From Bradyrhizobium sp. BRP22 (GTDB taxonomy: Bacteria > Pseudomonadota > Alphaproteobacteria > Rhizobiales > Xanthobacteraceae), in the NCBI RefSeq assembly GCF_020194175.1, contig NZ_JADYVX010000032.1, positions 1 through 64,000 of the forward strand: 64,000 bases of DNA, in the 5' to 3' direction. The notes beneath the pieces were generated by a model. That model was given only the letters and a program-made list of their open reading frames with translations, was not told the DNA's origin and ran no database searches. This document shows positions 8,126 through 16,136 of the stretch, one piece after another. The translations under genes were made by a program, and so were the position numbers. How positions within the stretch are numbered: the stretch's first letter is position 1; every line of letters begins with the position of its first letter.

Positions 8126-8515
8126 TCAGGCAGTGCGTCGTTTCGCGGTGACTTCGATCTCGACCTTCATCTCGGGCCTGTAGAGCCCCGCGACGATCAA
8201 GAGCGTGGCCGCGGGTCTGATGTCGCCGAGAAACTCGCCGCAGACCGCGAAGTGGGCGTCCGCGTCTTTGGCGTCGGTGAGGTAGTAGGTCGCGCGGACG
8301 ATGTCGGCCAGCGCGAAGCCGCCTTCCTTCAGGGCGGCCTCGATGGTCTTGAAACAGTTCCGTGACTGGCTCGTGACATCTTCCGGCATCGTCATGGTCG
8401 CGTAGTCATAGCCGGTGGTGCCGGCGACGAAGGCGAAATCGCCGTCGATCACCGCGCGGCTGTAGCCGGCGGTCTTCTCGAAGGGCGAGCCGGTCGAGAT
8501 CAGGCGGCGAGACAT
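8126..8515 (-). CDS. RidA/YjgF-family protein, atypical
   Basis: A 129-aa single RidA domain. Genuine RidA deaminates reactive enamine/imine intermediates from PLP enzymes. It needs an Arg in the PARS block, which reads PAAT here (DIRPAATLLIVAGL), so that activity is doubtful. The rest of the fold is recognisable: VAGTTGYD, QSRNCFKTIEAAL, DIVRATYYLTD and the KVEIEVTA end. It sits 45 bp upstream of hss in the polyamine cluster, next to a PLP decarboxylase. A role in handling polyamine-derived imines is possible but inferred. Confidence 0.85.
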   Translation of the reverse strand: MSRRLISTGSPFEKTAGYSRAVIDGDFAFVAGTTGYDYATMTMPEDVTSQSRNCFKTIEAALKEGGFALADIVRATYYLTDAKDADAHFAVCGEFLGDIRPAATLLIVAGLYRPEMKVEIEVTAKRRTA

Positions 8516-8612
8516 TCAAGACCTCCTATTCTGAACGTTGCGCGACATCCGGGTACCTGCGCGGGTTTACGGGATTTTCCCGGCCGCGCAAACCTCGGTT
8601 CTGGTTCGCGGG

Positions 8613-8783
8613 TCAGCGGGAGTGCTGGGTCGTGTCGGTCGCGGGGGCAGACGGCGAGCTCCAGCGGCGCACGAAGATGTCCCTGACGATCATGACCGAG
8701 ATCAGAATCAGGACGATGGTGGTGATGACGCTGCGAAGACGTGGACGCGCGACATCGCCGGTTGCGGGAAGGTTCTCGGCCAT
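8613..8783 (-). CDS. Small single-span membrane protein (56 aa)
   Basis: A short frame reading MAENLPATGD at its start, then a basic stretch (RPRLRS), one hydrophobic helix at about 19-38 (VITTIVLILISVMIVRDIFV), RRW and a polar tail ending TTQHSR. A second in-frame ATG at 8784-8786 is an alternative start. It begins 9-12 bp after the GNAT gene stop, so it is probably translated in the same transcript. The positive residues flank the helix in the usual way. Function unknown. It is below common length cut-offs and easily missed. I believe it because of position, composition and clean stop. Confidence 0.65.
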   Translation of the reverse strand: MAENLPATGDVARPRLRSVITTIVLILISVMIVRDIFVRRWSSPSAPATDTTQHSR

Positions 8784-8794
8784 CATCGCAACCG

Positions 8795-9391
8795 TCAGGC
8801 GGCCTGCGGCACGGCGCGCAATGCCTTCGCGCGTGACTTGCGTTTAAGCAGCAGTGCGCCCGTTGCGGTGATCATGCCGCAGGCGCCGTCGAGCGCACCC
8901 TCGGCGAGTTCGAGGCCGAGCAGCCGATCGCGCTCGAACGGGCCGGGCAGCGCCAGTTCGCCCATCTTCCCGGGCGAGAAGCCGAAGCGGGCGTAATAGG
9001 GCGCATCGCCAAGCAGGATCACCGCGCCGTGGCCATGCCGGCGCGCGAGCTCGAGTGCGAGGTCCATCAGCGCGGCGCCGACGCCGAGGCCGCGGCAGGT
9101 GGGATCCACCGCCAGCGGCCCCAGCATCAGCGCGGGCTTGCCCCCGGCGCTGACGTGCCACAACCGCACGGTACCAACCAGCCGGCCGCTCGCGATCGCC
9201 GACAGGGCAAGGCCTTCGGCGGGCGCGCGTCCGTCGCGCAGGCGCTGGCATGTGCGCTGATGGCGGTTCTCGCCAAAGCAGGCATCCAGCAGCATTTCAC
9301 GCGACTCGACGTCCGAGGAACGTTCCGCACGGATCGCGAACGGAGCGGCGCTCGGGGTGAGGGCAACAGTGGTCTTCCGCAAAGCAGTCAT
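8795..9391 (-). CDS. GNAT-family N-acetyltransferase
   Basis: A 198-aa protein. The GNAT core at about 20-160 includes the acetyl-CoA-binding motif A: LGPLAVDPTCRGLGVGAALM (R/Q-x-x-G-x-G/A form CRGLGVGA). It is followed by DAPYYARFGF, which resembles YhbS-type acetyltransferases. It lies between the decarboxylase (119 bp upstream) and a 56-aa membrane protein in the polyamine cluster. A polyamine or amino-acid substrate would fit, but nothing in the sequence proves it. Confidence 0.85.
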   Translation of the reverse strand: MTALRKTTVALTPSAAPFAIRAERSSDVESREMLLDACFGENRHQRTCQRLRDGRAPAEGLALSAIASGRLVGTVRLWHVSAGGKPALMLGPLAVDPTCRGLGVGAALMDLALELARRHGHGAVILLGDAPYYARFGFSPGKMGELALPGPFERDRLLGLELAEGALDGACGMITATGALLLKRKSRAKALRAVPQAA

Positions 9392-9465
9392 GGCACGTCA
9401 GTCCCCGCTTCCAGCGGCGGGGCGCACCGGTGGAAGCGTCGTTCAGAACTCGAAAATGTCAGGGA

Positions 9466-9487
9466 GGGAGCCGGCGGCCCGGCTCCC
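9466..9487 (-). terminator. Hairpin between decarboxylase and GNAT genes
   Basis: A perfect 9-bp GC-rich stem (GGGAGCCGG / CCGGCTCCC) with a 4-nt loop, 23 bp after the decarboxylase stop on the minus strand. There is no real U-run (TCCCTGACATTTTC follows). It is therefore a weak or partial terminator, or a processing/stability hairpin that lowers expression of the downstream polyamine genes. Confidence 0.4.
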
Positions 9488-9510
9488 CGGTTCATCGATC
9501 CTATGGCGGA

Positions 9511-10653
9511 TCAGATGTGGTAGGTCTTCAGCGGCGGGATGCCGTTGAAGGCCACCGACGAGTAGGTCGACGTATAGGCGCCGGTACCCTCGATCAGCAG
9601 CTTGTCGCCGATCTCGAGCGTCACCGGAAGCGGATACGGCAGCTTCTCGTACAGCACGTCGGCGGAGTCGCAGGTCGGGCCCGCGAGCACGCACGGCGTC
9701 ATGTCCGCCCCGTCATGCGGGGTGCGGATCGCGTAGCGGATCGACTCGTCCATCGTCTCGGCGAGGCCGCCGAACTTGCCGATGTCGAGATAGACCCAGC
9801 GCACCTCGTCCTCGTCGCTCTTCCTGGAGATCAGAACGACTTCGGTCTCGATGACGCCGGCATTGCCGACCATGCCGCGGCCCGGTTCGATGATCGTCTC
9901 CGGGATCTGGTTGCCGAAATGCTTGCGCAGCGCGCGGAAGATCGACCGGCCGTACTGCACGACCGGAGGAACGTCCTTCAGGTACTTGGTCGGGAAGCCG
10001 CCGCCCATGTTGACCATGGACAGGTTGATGCCGCGCTCGGCGCAGTCGCGGAATACGGTCGAGGCCATTGCCAGCGCCCGGTCCCACGCCTTCACCTTGC
10101 GCTGCTGCGAGCCGACATGGAAGGAGATGCCGACCGGCTCCAGCCCCAGCCGCTTGGCGAGGTCGAGCACGTCGACCGCCATCTCGGGGTCGCAGCCGAA
10201 CTTGCGCGACAGCGGCCATTCGGCGCCGGCGCAATCGTAGAGGATGCGGCAGAACACTTTGGCGCCAGGGGCGGCACGGGCGACCTTCTCGACCTCGGCG
10301 GCGCAGTCGACCGCGAACAGGCGAATGCCGAGCGCGAAGGCGCGCGCGATGTCGCGCTCCTTCTTGATCGTGTTGCCATAGGAGATGCGGTCCGGCGTCG
10401 CACCGGCGGCCAGCGCCATCTCGATCTCGGCAACAGTTGCGGTGTCGAAGCACGAGCCGAGCGAGGCCAGCAGCGACAGCACTTCCGGCGCCGGGTTGGC
10501 CTTCACCGCGTAGAACACGCGGCTGTCCGGCAACGCCTTCGCGAAGCTCTGGTAGTTGTCGCGCACGACTTCGAGGTCGACGACGAGGCACGGCTCGGTG
10601 TCGAGGCCCTCGCTGCGGCGGTGACGCAGGAATTCCTGGATGCGCTCGGTCAT
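9511..10653 (-). CDS. Ornithine/lysine decarboxylase, fold III PLP enzyme
   Basis: A 380-aa alanine-racemase-fold decarboxylase. PLP Lys51 is in FYAVKANP, followed by HVGS (179-182), the GGGF loop (217-220) and EPGR (256-259), which holds the phosphate. The C-terminal catalytic CDSAD is at 328-332. It converts ornithine (and perhaps lysine) to putrescine (cadaverine), feeding homospermidine synthase downstream in the cluster. The start chosen is ATG 10653 with GGGAGAG upstream; this gives the normal family N-terminus. The frame stays open 54 codons further upstream to a GTG at 10815, through the structured leader, and I treat that as non-coding. Translation is probably controlled by the leader stem. 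Confidence 0.93.
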   Translation of the reverse strand: MTERIQEFLRHRRSEGLDTEPCLVVDLEVVRDNYQSFAKALPDSRVFYAVKANPAPEVLSLLASLGSCFDTATVAEIEMALAAGATPDRISYGNTIKKERDIARAFALGIRLFAVDCAAEVEKVARAAPGAKVFCRILYDCAGAEWPLSRKFGCDPEMAVDVLDLAKRLGLEPVGISFHVGSQQRKVKAWDRALAMASTVFRDCAERGINLSMVNMGGGFPTKYLKDVPPVVQYGRSIFRALRKHFGNQIPETIIEPGRGMVGNAGVIETEVVLISRKSDEDEVRWVYLDIGKFGGLAETMDESIRYAIRTPHDGADMTPCVLAGPTCDSADVLYEKLPYPLPVTLEIGDKLLIEGTGAYTSTYSSVAFNGIPPLKTYHI

Positions 10654-10930
10654 GGCACTCTCCCAAACGACCCCAGCGACGGGGCCGCATTTCAAGAACA
10701 AGACGTCGGATAAGAGTGCCTTGGCCGCATCGCGCGATGGAGGCGCAACGAAGCCAAAAAACTCAAACCAGACTGTGCTGCCGTGGATTGGTTGGGAGAT
10801 TTCCCGCCCGCTCACCTGGCAATGAAGGACAAGCCTTTTCAGTAGCCCGCGCCGGCGTTGGAATGCCGGTAGAGACCAAAAAAGCCCGCTCCGTCGTTGC
10901 TTTAAGTCGCGTCCCCCGTTGAGAGCGGGG
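10654..10930 (-). promoter_or_regulatory. Structured decarboxylase leader, probable speF-type regulatory RNA
   Basis: Immediately before the AUG, AGAGUGCC (10661-10654) is complementary over 8 nt to GGCACUCU at 10720-10713. A second helix (CGAC/GUCG, 10708-10705 with 10671-10668) and an inner CCCC/GGGG hairpin lie inside. Pairing hides the Shine-Dalgarno GGGAG. Further upstream, CCCGCUC (10929-10923) can pair with GAGCGGG (10891-10885), followed by C and six U, a terminator shape. Alternatively, its first part pairs locally with CGGGG (10918-10914). The two pairings exclude each other. The speF motif described upstream of alphaproteobacterial COG0019 decarboxylases is the obvious candidate; I cannot align it here. 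Confidence 0.6.
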
Positions 10931-11312
10931 TGCGCCGGTTCGCCTCCGGCTGCCAGTCACGGTTGCAAGAGATGGAGAGACCTTCATCGGCATCCCTTGA
11001 GAGAGATGCTGGCCGCGTCAGAGGCGACCCTCGGTTCTTCATCCCTTGGCGGCTGTCCGGCCTCTTGTCCGGATACCTACCGACTGACACACGACCACAG
11101 GCACGTGCGAAATTGGGCAGGGCTGGAAATAAGTGTTTTGAGTTGGCTGCGCAAGAATTTTTTTGGGATGAGCGCAGATTTCCCTAACGCGAGCTTGCGA
11201 GTGTCGCTCGCTGCGTGCTTTCGACGGCGCCGAACATGAACGGACGTTAAGAGAACCTAACAGTCGGTTGCGCGTTTCAAGCTTCTGCCACAGTGTTTTC
11301 TTGATACGCGGC
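10931..11312. other. Intergenic, distal part of the decarboxylase leader/promoter region
   Basis: No convincing gene. Short frames on the minus strand (for example from 10993 and 11090) have no recognisable product. This stretch probably holds the decarboxylase promoter and the 5' part of its leader RNA. A short AT-richer patch lies near 11125-11170. I see no named promoter motif with confidence. Confidence 0.4.
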
Positions 11313-11573
11313 TCACGCGCGCCGCGTGAACGGCTCGACGCGCTGCGCTGCGCGGATGAACGCGATCATCACGAGGACGCCGAGCGCGAACAGCACCGCT
11401 TGCAGGATGTGTGCGCCGGTGTCCTCGAGCCCAAGCAGGATCGCGAGCGCCCAGCCGCCGGCGAACGCTGCGCCGAACACCTCCGCGCCGATCAGGATCG
11501 CCGCGCTGATCACGGTGATCACGCTCGTCCAGACGATCTCGCGGTTGCCGGTGGAGGAGGGCTGCAGGCTCAT
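11313..11573 (-). CDS. Small two-span membrane protein
   Basis: An 86-aa protein with two hydrophobic helices (about 14-48, possibly split, and 55-75) joined by a short GLEDTG turn. It ends in a basic tail (RVEPFTRRA). The sequence has the composition of a genuine small inner-membrane protein, not a shadow. It stands alone, divergent from the M3 peptidase gene 129 bp away. No family recognised. Confidence 0.65.
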   Translation of the reverse strand: MSLQPSSTGNREIVWTSVITVISAAILIGAEVFGAAFAGGWALAILLGLEDTGAHILQAVLFALGVLVMIAFIRAAQRVEPFTRRA

Positions 11574-11702
11574 GGAAGAGGGTCCTTTTTGAGGGGCGCA
11601 ATGTCCCCGAAATGGGCCCTGCGATCAAGCGCAAAAGGCCCAAAATTGCCGCATGACATGGTATAGATTGCCGCAATATCTGGGACAAAAACGGGATTTC
11701 GC

Positions 11703-13793
11703 ATGTCGGCAAGCTCGCAAATTTCGGCCGCCCCGCAAGGTTCGGCCAACCCGCTCTTGCAGGGCTGGCAGACGCCGTTCGAGACGCCGCCCTTCGACGA
11801 GATCAAGCCCGAGCATTTCCTGCCCGCCTTCGAACAGGCCTTTGCCGATCACTCCGCCGAGATCGCGGCGATCGTCCATGATCCGGCGGCACCGGACTTC
11901 GCCAACACCGTTACCGCGCTGGAGCGCTCCGGCAAGCTGCTCTCCAAGGTCGCGGCGGTGTTCTACGACCTGGTGTCGGCGCATTCTAATCCCGCGATCC
12001 TGGAGATCGACAAGGAAGTCTCCTTGCGGATGGCGCGGCACTGGAACCCGATCATGATGAACGCCGTGCTGTTTGGTCGCATCGCGCTGTTGCACCAGAA
12101 CCGCGCCTCGCTCGGCCTGAGCGGCGAGCAGTTGCGGCTGTTGGAGCGCACCTATACCCGCTTCCGCCGCGCCGGCGCCGGCCTCGACGACGCCGCAAAG
12201 GCGCGGATGGCCGAGATCAACGAGCGGCTCGCCCATCTCGGCACCACCTTCAGCCACCATCTGCTCGGCGACGAGCAGGACTGGTTCATGGAGCTCGGCG
12301 AGGACGACCGCACCGGGCTCTCAGACAGCTTTGTTGCCGCCGCCAAGACCGCGGCGGAAGAGCGCGGGATGGCCGGCAAGGCGATCGTGACGCTGTCGCG
12401 CTCCTCGGTCGAGCCGTTCCTGAAGACCTCCGCTCGCCGCGACCTGCGCGAGAAGGTCTTCAAGGCCTTCACCGCCCGCGGTGACAATGGCAACGCCAAT
12501 GACAATAACGAGATCATCGTGGAAATCCTGGCGCTGCGCGAGGAAGCCGCTGGCATCATGGGCTTCCCGAACTACGCCGCCTACCGGCTCGAGGACTCCA
12601 TGGCGAAAACGCCGGACGCTGTGCGCGGCCTGCTGGAGCGGGTCTGGAAGCCGGCCCGGGCGCGGGCGCTCGCCGACCGCGACGCGCTGCAGGCGCTGAT
12701 CGCGGAGGAGGGCGGCAATTTCACGCTGGCGCCGTGGGACTGGCGCTACTACGCCGAGAAGCTCCGGCAGGTCAGCGCCAATTTCGATGACGCCGCGATC
12801 AAGCCATATCTCGTGCTCGACCACATGATCGAGGCCGCCTTCGACTGCGCCACCCGCCTGTTCGGCGTCACCTTCGAGGAGCGCAAGGACATCCCGGTCT
12901 GGCACCCCGACGTCCGGGTCTGGGAGGTGAGGGATCGCGAGGGCAAGCACAAGTCGCTGTTCTATGGCGACTATTACGCCCGCCCCTCCAAACGTTCCGG
13001 CGCCTGGATGACCTCGCTGCGCGACCAGCAGAAGCTCGACGGCGCGGTTGCCCCGCTCGTCATCAATGTCTGTAACTTCGCCAAGGGCGCGGACGGTGAG
13101 CCCGCGCTGCTGTCGCCGGACGATGCCCGCACCCTGTTCCACGAATTCGGCCACGGCCTGCACGGCATGCTGTCCAATGTGACCTATCCCTCGCTGTCGG
13201 GCACCTCCGTGTTCACCGATTTCGTCGAGCTGCCGTCACAGCTCTACGAGCACTGGCAGGAACGGCCGGAGGTGCTGCAGCGCTTTGCGAAGCACTACCA
13301 GACCGGCGAGCCGCTGCCGGACGATCTCCTGCAGCGCTTCCTTGCCGCGCGGAAGTTCAACCAGGGTTTTGCCACCGTGGAGTTCGTCTCCTCGGCACTG
13401 ATCGACCTCGAATTTCACACCCAGCCGGCGGCGGCGAGCCGCGACGTCAGGGCCTTCGAGAAGCAAGAGCTCGAGAAGATCGGCATGCCCGCCGAGATCG
13501 CGCTGCGGCACCGGCCGACGCAGTTCGGCCACATCTTCTCCGGCGATCACTATGCCGCAGGCTATTACAGCTACATGTGGTCGGAGGTGATGGATGCCGA
13601 TGCCTTCGGCGCCTTCGAGGAGGCCGGCGACATCTTCGATCCTGCAACCGCAAAGCGCCTGCTCGACGACATCTATTCATCGGGGGGCTCGCGCGACCCG
13701 GAGGAAGCCTATGTCGCCTTCCGCGGCCGCGAGCCCGAGCCGGACGCGCTGCTCCGCCGGCGTGGCCTGCTTGAGACGGCCGAGGCCGCCTGA
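11703..13793 (+). CDS. M3-family oligopeptidase / peptidyl-dipeptidase (Dcp/OpdA type)
   Basis: A 696-aa zinc metallopeptidase. The HEFGH zinc motif is at 480-484 and the third ligand is Glu509 (FVELPSQ). There is no signal peptide, so it is cytosolic. It should trim oligopeptides from protein turnover. Length and motif position fit M3A enzymes (Dcp, OpdA). A C-terminal FNQGFATVEFVSSALIDLEFH block and the YAAGYYSYMWSEV block are characteristic. The DUF1007 gene follows after one base, suggesting co-transcription with the nickel/cobalt genes, though a functional link is unclear. Confidence 0.93.
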   Translation: MSASSQISAAPQGSANPLLQGWQTPFETPPFDEIKPEHFLPAFEQAFADHSAEIAAIVHDPAAPDFANTVTALERSGKLLSKVAAVFYDLVSAHSNPAILEIDKEVSLRMARHWNPIMMNAVLFGRIALLHQNRASLGLSGEQLRLLERTYTRFRRAGAGLDDAAKARMAEINERLAHLGTTFSHHLLGDEQDWFMELGEDDRTGLSDSFVAAAKTAAEERGMAGKAIVTLSRSSVEPFLKTSARRDLREKVFKAFTARGDNGNANDNNEIIVEILALREEAAGIMGFPNYAAYRLEDSMAKTPDAVRGLLERVWKPARARALADRDALQALIAEEGGNFTLAPWDWRYYAEKLRQVSANFDDAAIKPYLVLDHMIEAAFDCATRLFGVTFEERKDIPVWHPDVRVWEVRDREGKHKSLFYGDYYARPSKRSGAWMTSLRDQQKLDGAVAPLVINVCNFAKGADGEPALLSPDDARTLFHEFGHGLHGMLSNVTYPSLSGTSVFTDFVELPSQLYEHWQERPEVLQRFAKHYQTGEPLPDDLLQRFLAARKFNQGFATVEFVSSALIDLEFHTQPAAASRDVRAFEKQELEKIGMPAEIALRHRPTQFGHIFSGDHYAAGYYSYMWSEVMDADAFGAFEEAGDIFDPATAKRLLDDIYSSGGSRDPEEAYVAFRGREPEPDALLRRRGLLETAEAA

Positions 13794-13794
13794 C

Positions 13795-14433
13795 GTGCGC
13801 GCCCTTTCCAGATGGCTCGGCCTTATGGCCATCGCCCTCATGCTCGGCGTGACGGCTGCGGAAGCCCATCCGCATGTCTGGATCACCGCCAGGAGCGAGT
13901 TGATCTATGCGCCTGACGGCACCATCACCGGTGTCCGCCACGCCTGGACGTTCGATGACATGTTCTCGACCTATGCGCTGCAGGGCATCGAGGCCAAGAC
14001 CAAGGGCGCCTATACCCGCGAGGAGCTGGCGCCGCTCGCGCAGACCAACGTCGAGTCGCTGAAGGAATTCGCCTACTTCACCTTCGCCAAGGCCGACGGC
14101 AAGAAGCAGAAATTCGCCGAGCCGGTCGACTATTTCCTCGAATACAAGAACACGGAATTGACGCTGCACTTTACGCTGCCGGCGAAGACGCCGTTCAAGG
14201 CCAGGCAGCTCGCGCTCGAAGTGTTCGATCCCGCCTTCTTCATCGACTTCAAATATGCCGACAAGGACCCGATCAAGCTGGTCGGGGCGCCGGCCGACTG
14301 CAAGATGCAATTCCAGCGGCCGAATGACGGCACCGCCAGCGCGCAACAGCTCGGGGAGCAGAACTTCCTGAACGGCGAAAGCTCCAATTTCGGTGCGATG
14401 TTCGCCAACAAGATCGTGGTGGAATGCCCATGA
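13795..14433 (+). CDS. DUF1007-family exported protein, partner of NicO transporter
   Basis: A 212-aa protein starting at GTG 13795, one base after the M3 stop. In-frame sequence upstream is inside the M3 gene. The signal peptide is at 1-24 (hydrophobic MAIALMLGV, cleavage after AEA). The mature protein begins HPHVWI, a hallmark of DUF1007. Such proteins are encoded beside NicO/RcnA-type Ni/Co transporters and are thought to bind metal in the periplasm. The N-terminal His-x-His may be a ligand. Its stop overlaps the start of the NicO gene (ATGA). Confidence 0.88.
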   Translation: MRALSRWLGLMAIALMLGVTAAEAHPHVWITARSELIYAPDGTITGVRHAWTFDDMFSTYALQGIEAKTKGAYTREELAPLAQTNVESLKEFAYFTFAKADGKKQKFAEPVDYFLEYKNTELTLHFTLPAKTPFKARQLALEVFDPAFFIDFKYADKDPIKLVGAPADCKMQFQRPNDGTASAQQLGEQNFLNGESSNFGAMFANKIVVECP

Positions 14434-15551
14434 AGCAGCAATCGTCGTTCGCCCGCGGGCTGGCAATTGCCGCCGTGGCGGTCGTGGTCTTTGTGCTGGC
14501 CGATGCCACGCTGCATGCGCTATCAGCGCAAAATCCGTTCGGCGGCCCGCGGCCGGCGGCCGAGCCGCAGGTCGGCGGCATCGTCGGCTGGCTGCTGGCC
14601 AGGCAGTCGGAATTCTATCGTGAGATTTCTGCGACCATCCGCGCCGCCAAGACCGACGGTTATGCGGTCTGGACGCTGCTTGGGGTCTCTTTCGCCTACG
14701 GGATCTTCCATGCCGCCGGACCCGGCCATGGCAAGGCGGTGATCTCCTCCTATCTTGTCGCAAACCGGGAAACCGCGTGGCGCGGCATCGCGCTGTCGTT
14801 TGCCTCGGCCCTGATGCAGTCGCTGGTCGCGGTGGTGATCGTCGGTATCTTTGCCTGGCTGCTCAATGCCACCGCCAGGACCATGTGTGGGGCCGAGAAG
14901 GCGATCGAGATTGTCAGCTACGCCCTGATCGCGGCATTCGGCGCGCGGCTGGTCTGGAGCAAGGGCGGCGGATTCTTCCGCGCCCTGCAGGCGCGCGTGC
15001 CGCAGCCGGCCTTCGCCGGCGTTCCGCACCAGCATCATGAGCACGGTCATCACCATGACCATAGTCATGGCCATCACCGCGATCATCACCATGACCACGA
15101 CCACGATCATCACCACGATCATGCTCACGGCCACCAGCACGCTCACGCCCATGTTCATGACGAGCATTGCGGCCATTCGCATGGTCCGGAGCCGGGCGAG
15201 CTCGCCGGTCCCGGTGGCTGGCGCCGCGGCCTGGGTGCGATCCTGACCGTCGGCATCCGGCCCTGCTCGGGCGCAATCCTGGTGCTGGTGTTCGCGCTGG
15301 CCCAGGGTCTGTTCTGGGCCGGCATCGCCGCGACCTTCGTGATGGGGCTCGGCACCGCGATCACGGTTGCCGCCATCGCGATCCTCGCTGTCTCCGCCCG
15401 CGGCCTGGCGCAACGCGTGAGCGCTGGCCGCGACGGTGGCGGCATGCTGTTCATGCGCGCCATCGAGTTCGGCGCGGCAGGATTGGTGCTGCTGTTCGGG
15501 CTGGGCCTTCTATTCGGCTACCTCGCCGCCGAACGCGTGACGTGCCTTTGA
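14430..15551 (+). CDS. NicO-family nickel/cobalt transporter with His-rich loop
   Basis: A 373-aa polytopic membrane protein. A cytosolic loop at about 200-252 is dominated by His (HHEHGHHHDHSHGHH type). Conserved NicO motifs are FAYGIFHAAGPGHGKAVISSY and a later GIRPCSGAILVLVFAL. It moves Ni2+ or Co2+; RcnA-like members export and others import, and the sequence does not decide between these. ATG 14430 is preferred over ATG 14424 because GGTGGA sits 6 bp before it and it gives an ATGA overlap with DUF1007. No riboswitch or NikR/RcnR site is visible. Confidence 0.9.
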   Translation: MKQQSSFARGLAIAAVAVVVFVLADATLHALSAQNPFGGPRPAAEPQVGGIVGWLLARQSEFYREISATIRAAKTDGYAVWTLLGVSFAYGIFHAAGPGHGKAVISSYLVANRETAWRGIALSFASALMQSLVAVVIVGIFAWLLNATARTMCGAEKAIEIVSYALIAAFGARLVWSKGGGFFRALQARVPQPAFAGVPHQHHEHGHHHDHSHGHHRDHHHDHDHDHHHDHAHGHQHAHAHVHDEHCGHSHGPEPGELAGPGGWRRGLGAILTVGIRPCSGAILVLVFALAQGLFWAGIAATFVMGLGTAITVAAIAILAVSARGLAQRVSAGRDGGGMLFMRAIEFGAAGLVLLFGLGLLFGYLAAERVTCL

Positions 15552-15558
15552 TGTCCTC

Positions 15559-15643
15559 CGTCATTCCGGGGCGGTCCGCAGGACCGAACCCGGAATCTCG
15601 AGATTCCGGGTTCGATGCTTAGCGCATCGCCCCGGAATGACGG
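15559..15643. repeat. Dispersed palindromic repeat C, copy 1
   Basis: Runs from CGTCATTCCGGGG to CCCCGGAATGACGG, so the ends are inverted repeats. The centre has a perfect 22-bp palindrome around CTCGAG, with arms CCCGGAATCT. The same family is at 60267-60345, and a diverged member is at 30837-30940. It could fold into a cruciform or a transcript hairpin between the convergent NicO and MAPEG genes. Confidence 0.85.
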
Positions 15644-15652
15644 CGGTCAAAT

Positions 15653-16051
15653 TCACACCCTCAAATACCCCTTGATCATCGGCAGGAAGAAGATCGCGAC
15701 ATTGATCGTGAAGCCGATGGTCCAGAGGATCGAGCGCAGGGTCGGGCGGTTGCCGAGATAGGTGAAGACGTAGGCGATGCGCACGATCAGGAACAGGACC
15801 GCGAGCTCGTCGATCAGCCGCAAGGGGCCCAGGCGGAATTCGGCCAGCAGCACGGCGACCGCGAAGAACGGAAAGGCCTCGATCCCGTTCTGGTGGGCGC
15901 CAAGCGCACGGCCGCGGATCGGGTCGTCGTAGAAGCCGGGGTCGCGCGGGTTCGAATTGTCGAAACGGCCGATCGCCATCCACTTGGCGGCTGCGATCGT
16001 CAGCAGATACAGCATCAGCGTTCCGAACACGCACCATTCGGCAACCGTCAT
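15653..16051 (-). CDS. MAPEG-family membrane protein
   Basis: A 132-aa protein with four hydrophobic helices. It has the MAPEG signature region GAHQNGIEAFPFFAVAVLLAE (residues about 51-71) and a later IVRIAYVFTYLGNRPTLRS. Bacterial MAPEG proteins are related to microsomal glutathione S-transferases; substrates are mostly unknown. It is convergent with the NicO gene and divergent from hemH. Confidence 0.88.
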   Translation of the reverse strand: MTVAEWCVFGTLMLYLLTIAAAKWMAIGRFDNSNPRDPGFYDDPIRGRALGAHQNGIEAFPFFAVAVLLAEFRLGPLRLIDELAVLFLIVRIAYVFTYLGNRPTLRSILWTIGFTINVAIFFLPMIKGYLRV

Positions 16052-16136
16052 GGTTCCTCCCCGCGTTGGTCGCCGAGCCTAGCTAACGCCTGGTTGTCTT
16101 GACAAGAATGGGGCAACGCGCGAAGCCGTTCTCGTC

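Noticed and set aside
13795..14430. Cobalamin riboswitch before the nickel/cobalt genes
   Set aside because: The genes overlap or abut the M3 gene; there is no leader long enough and no B12-box sequence was seen.
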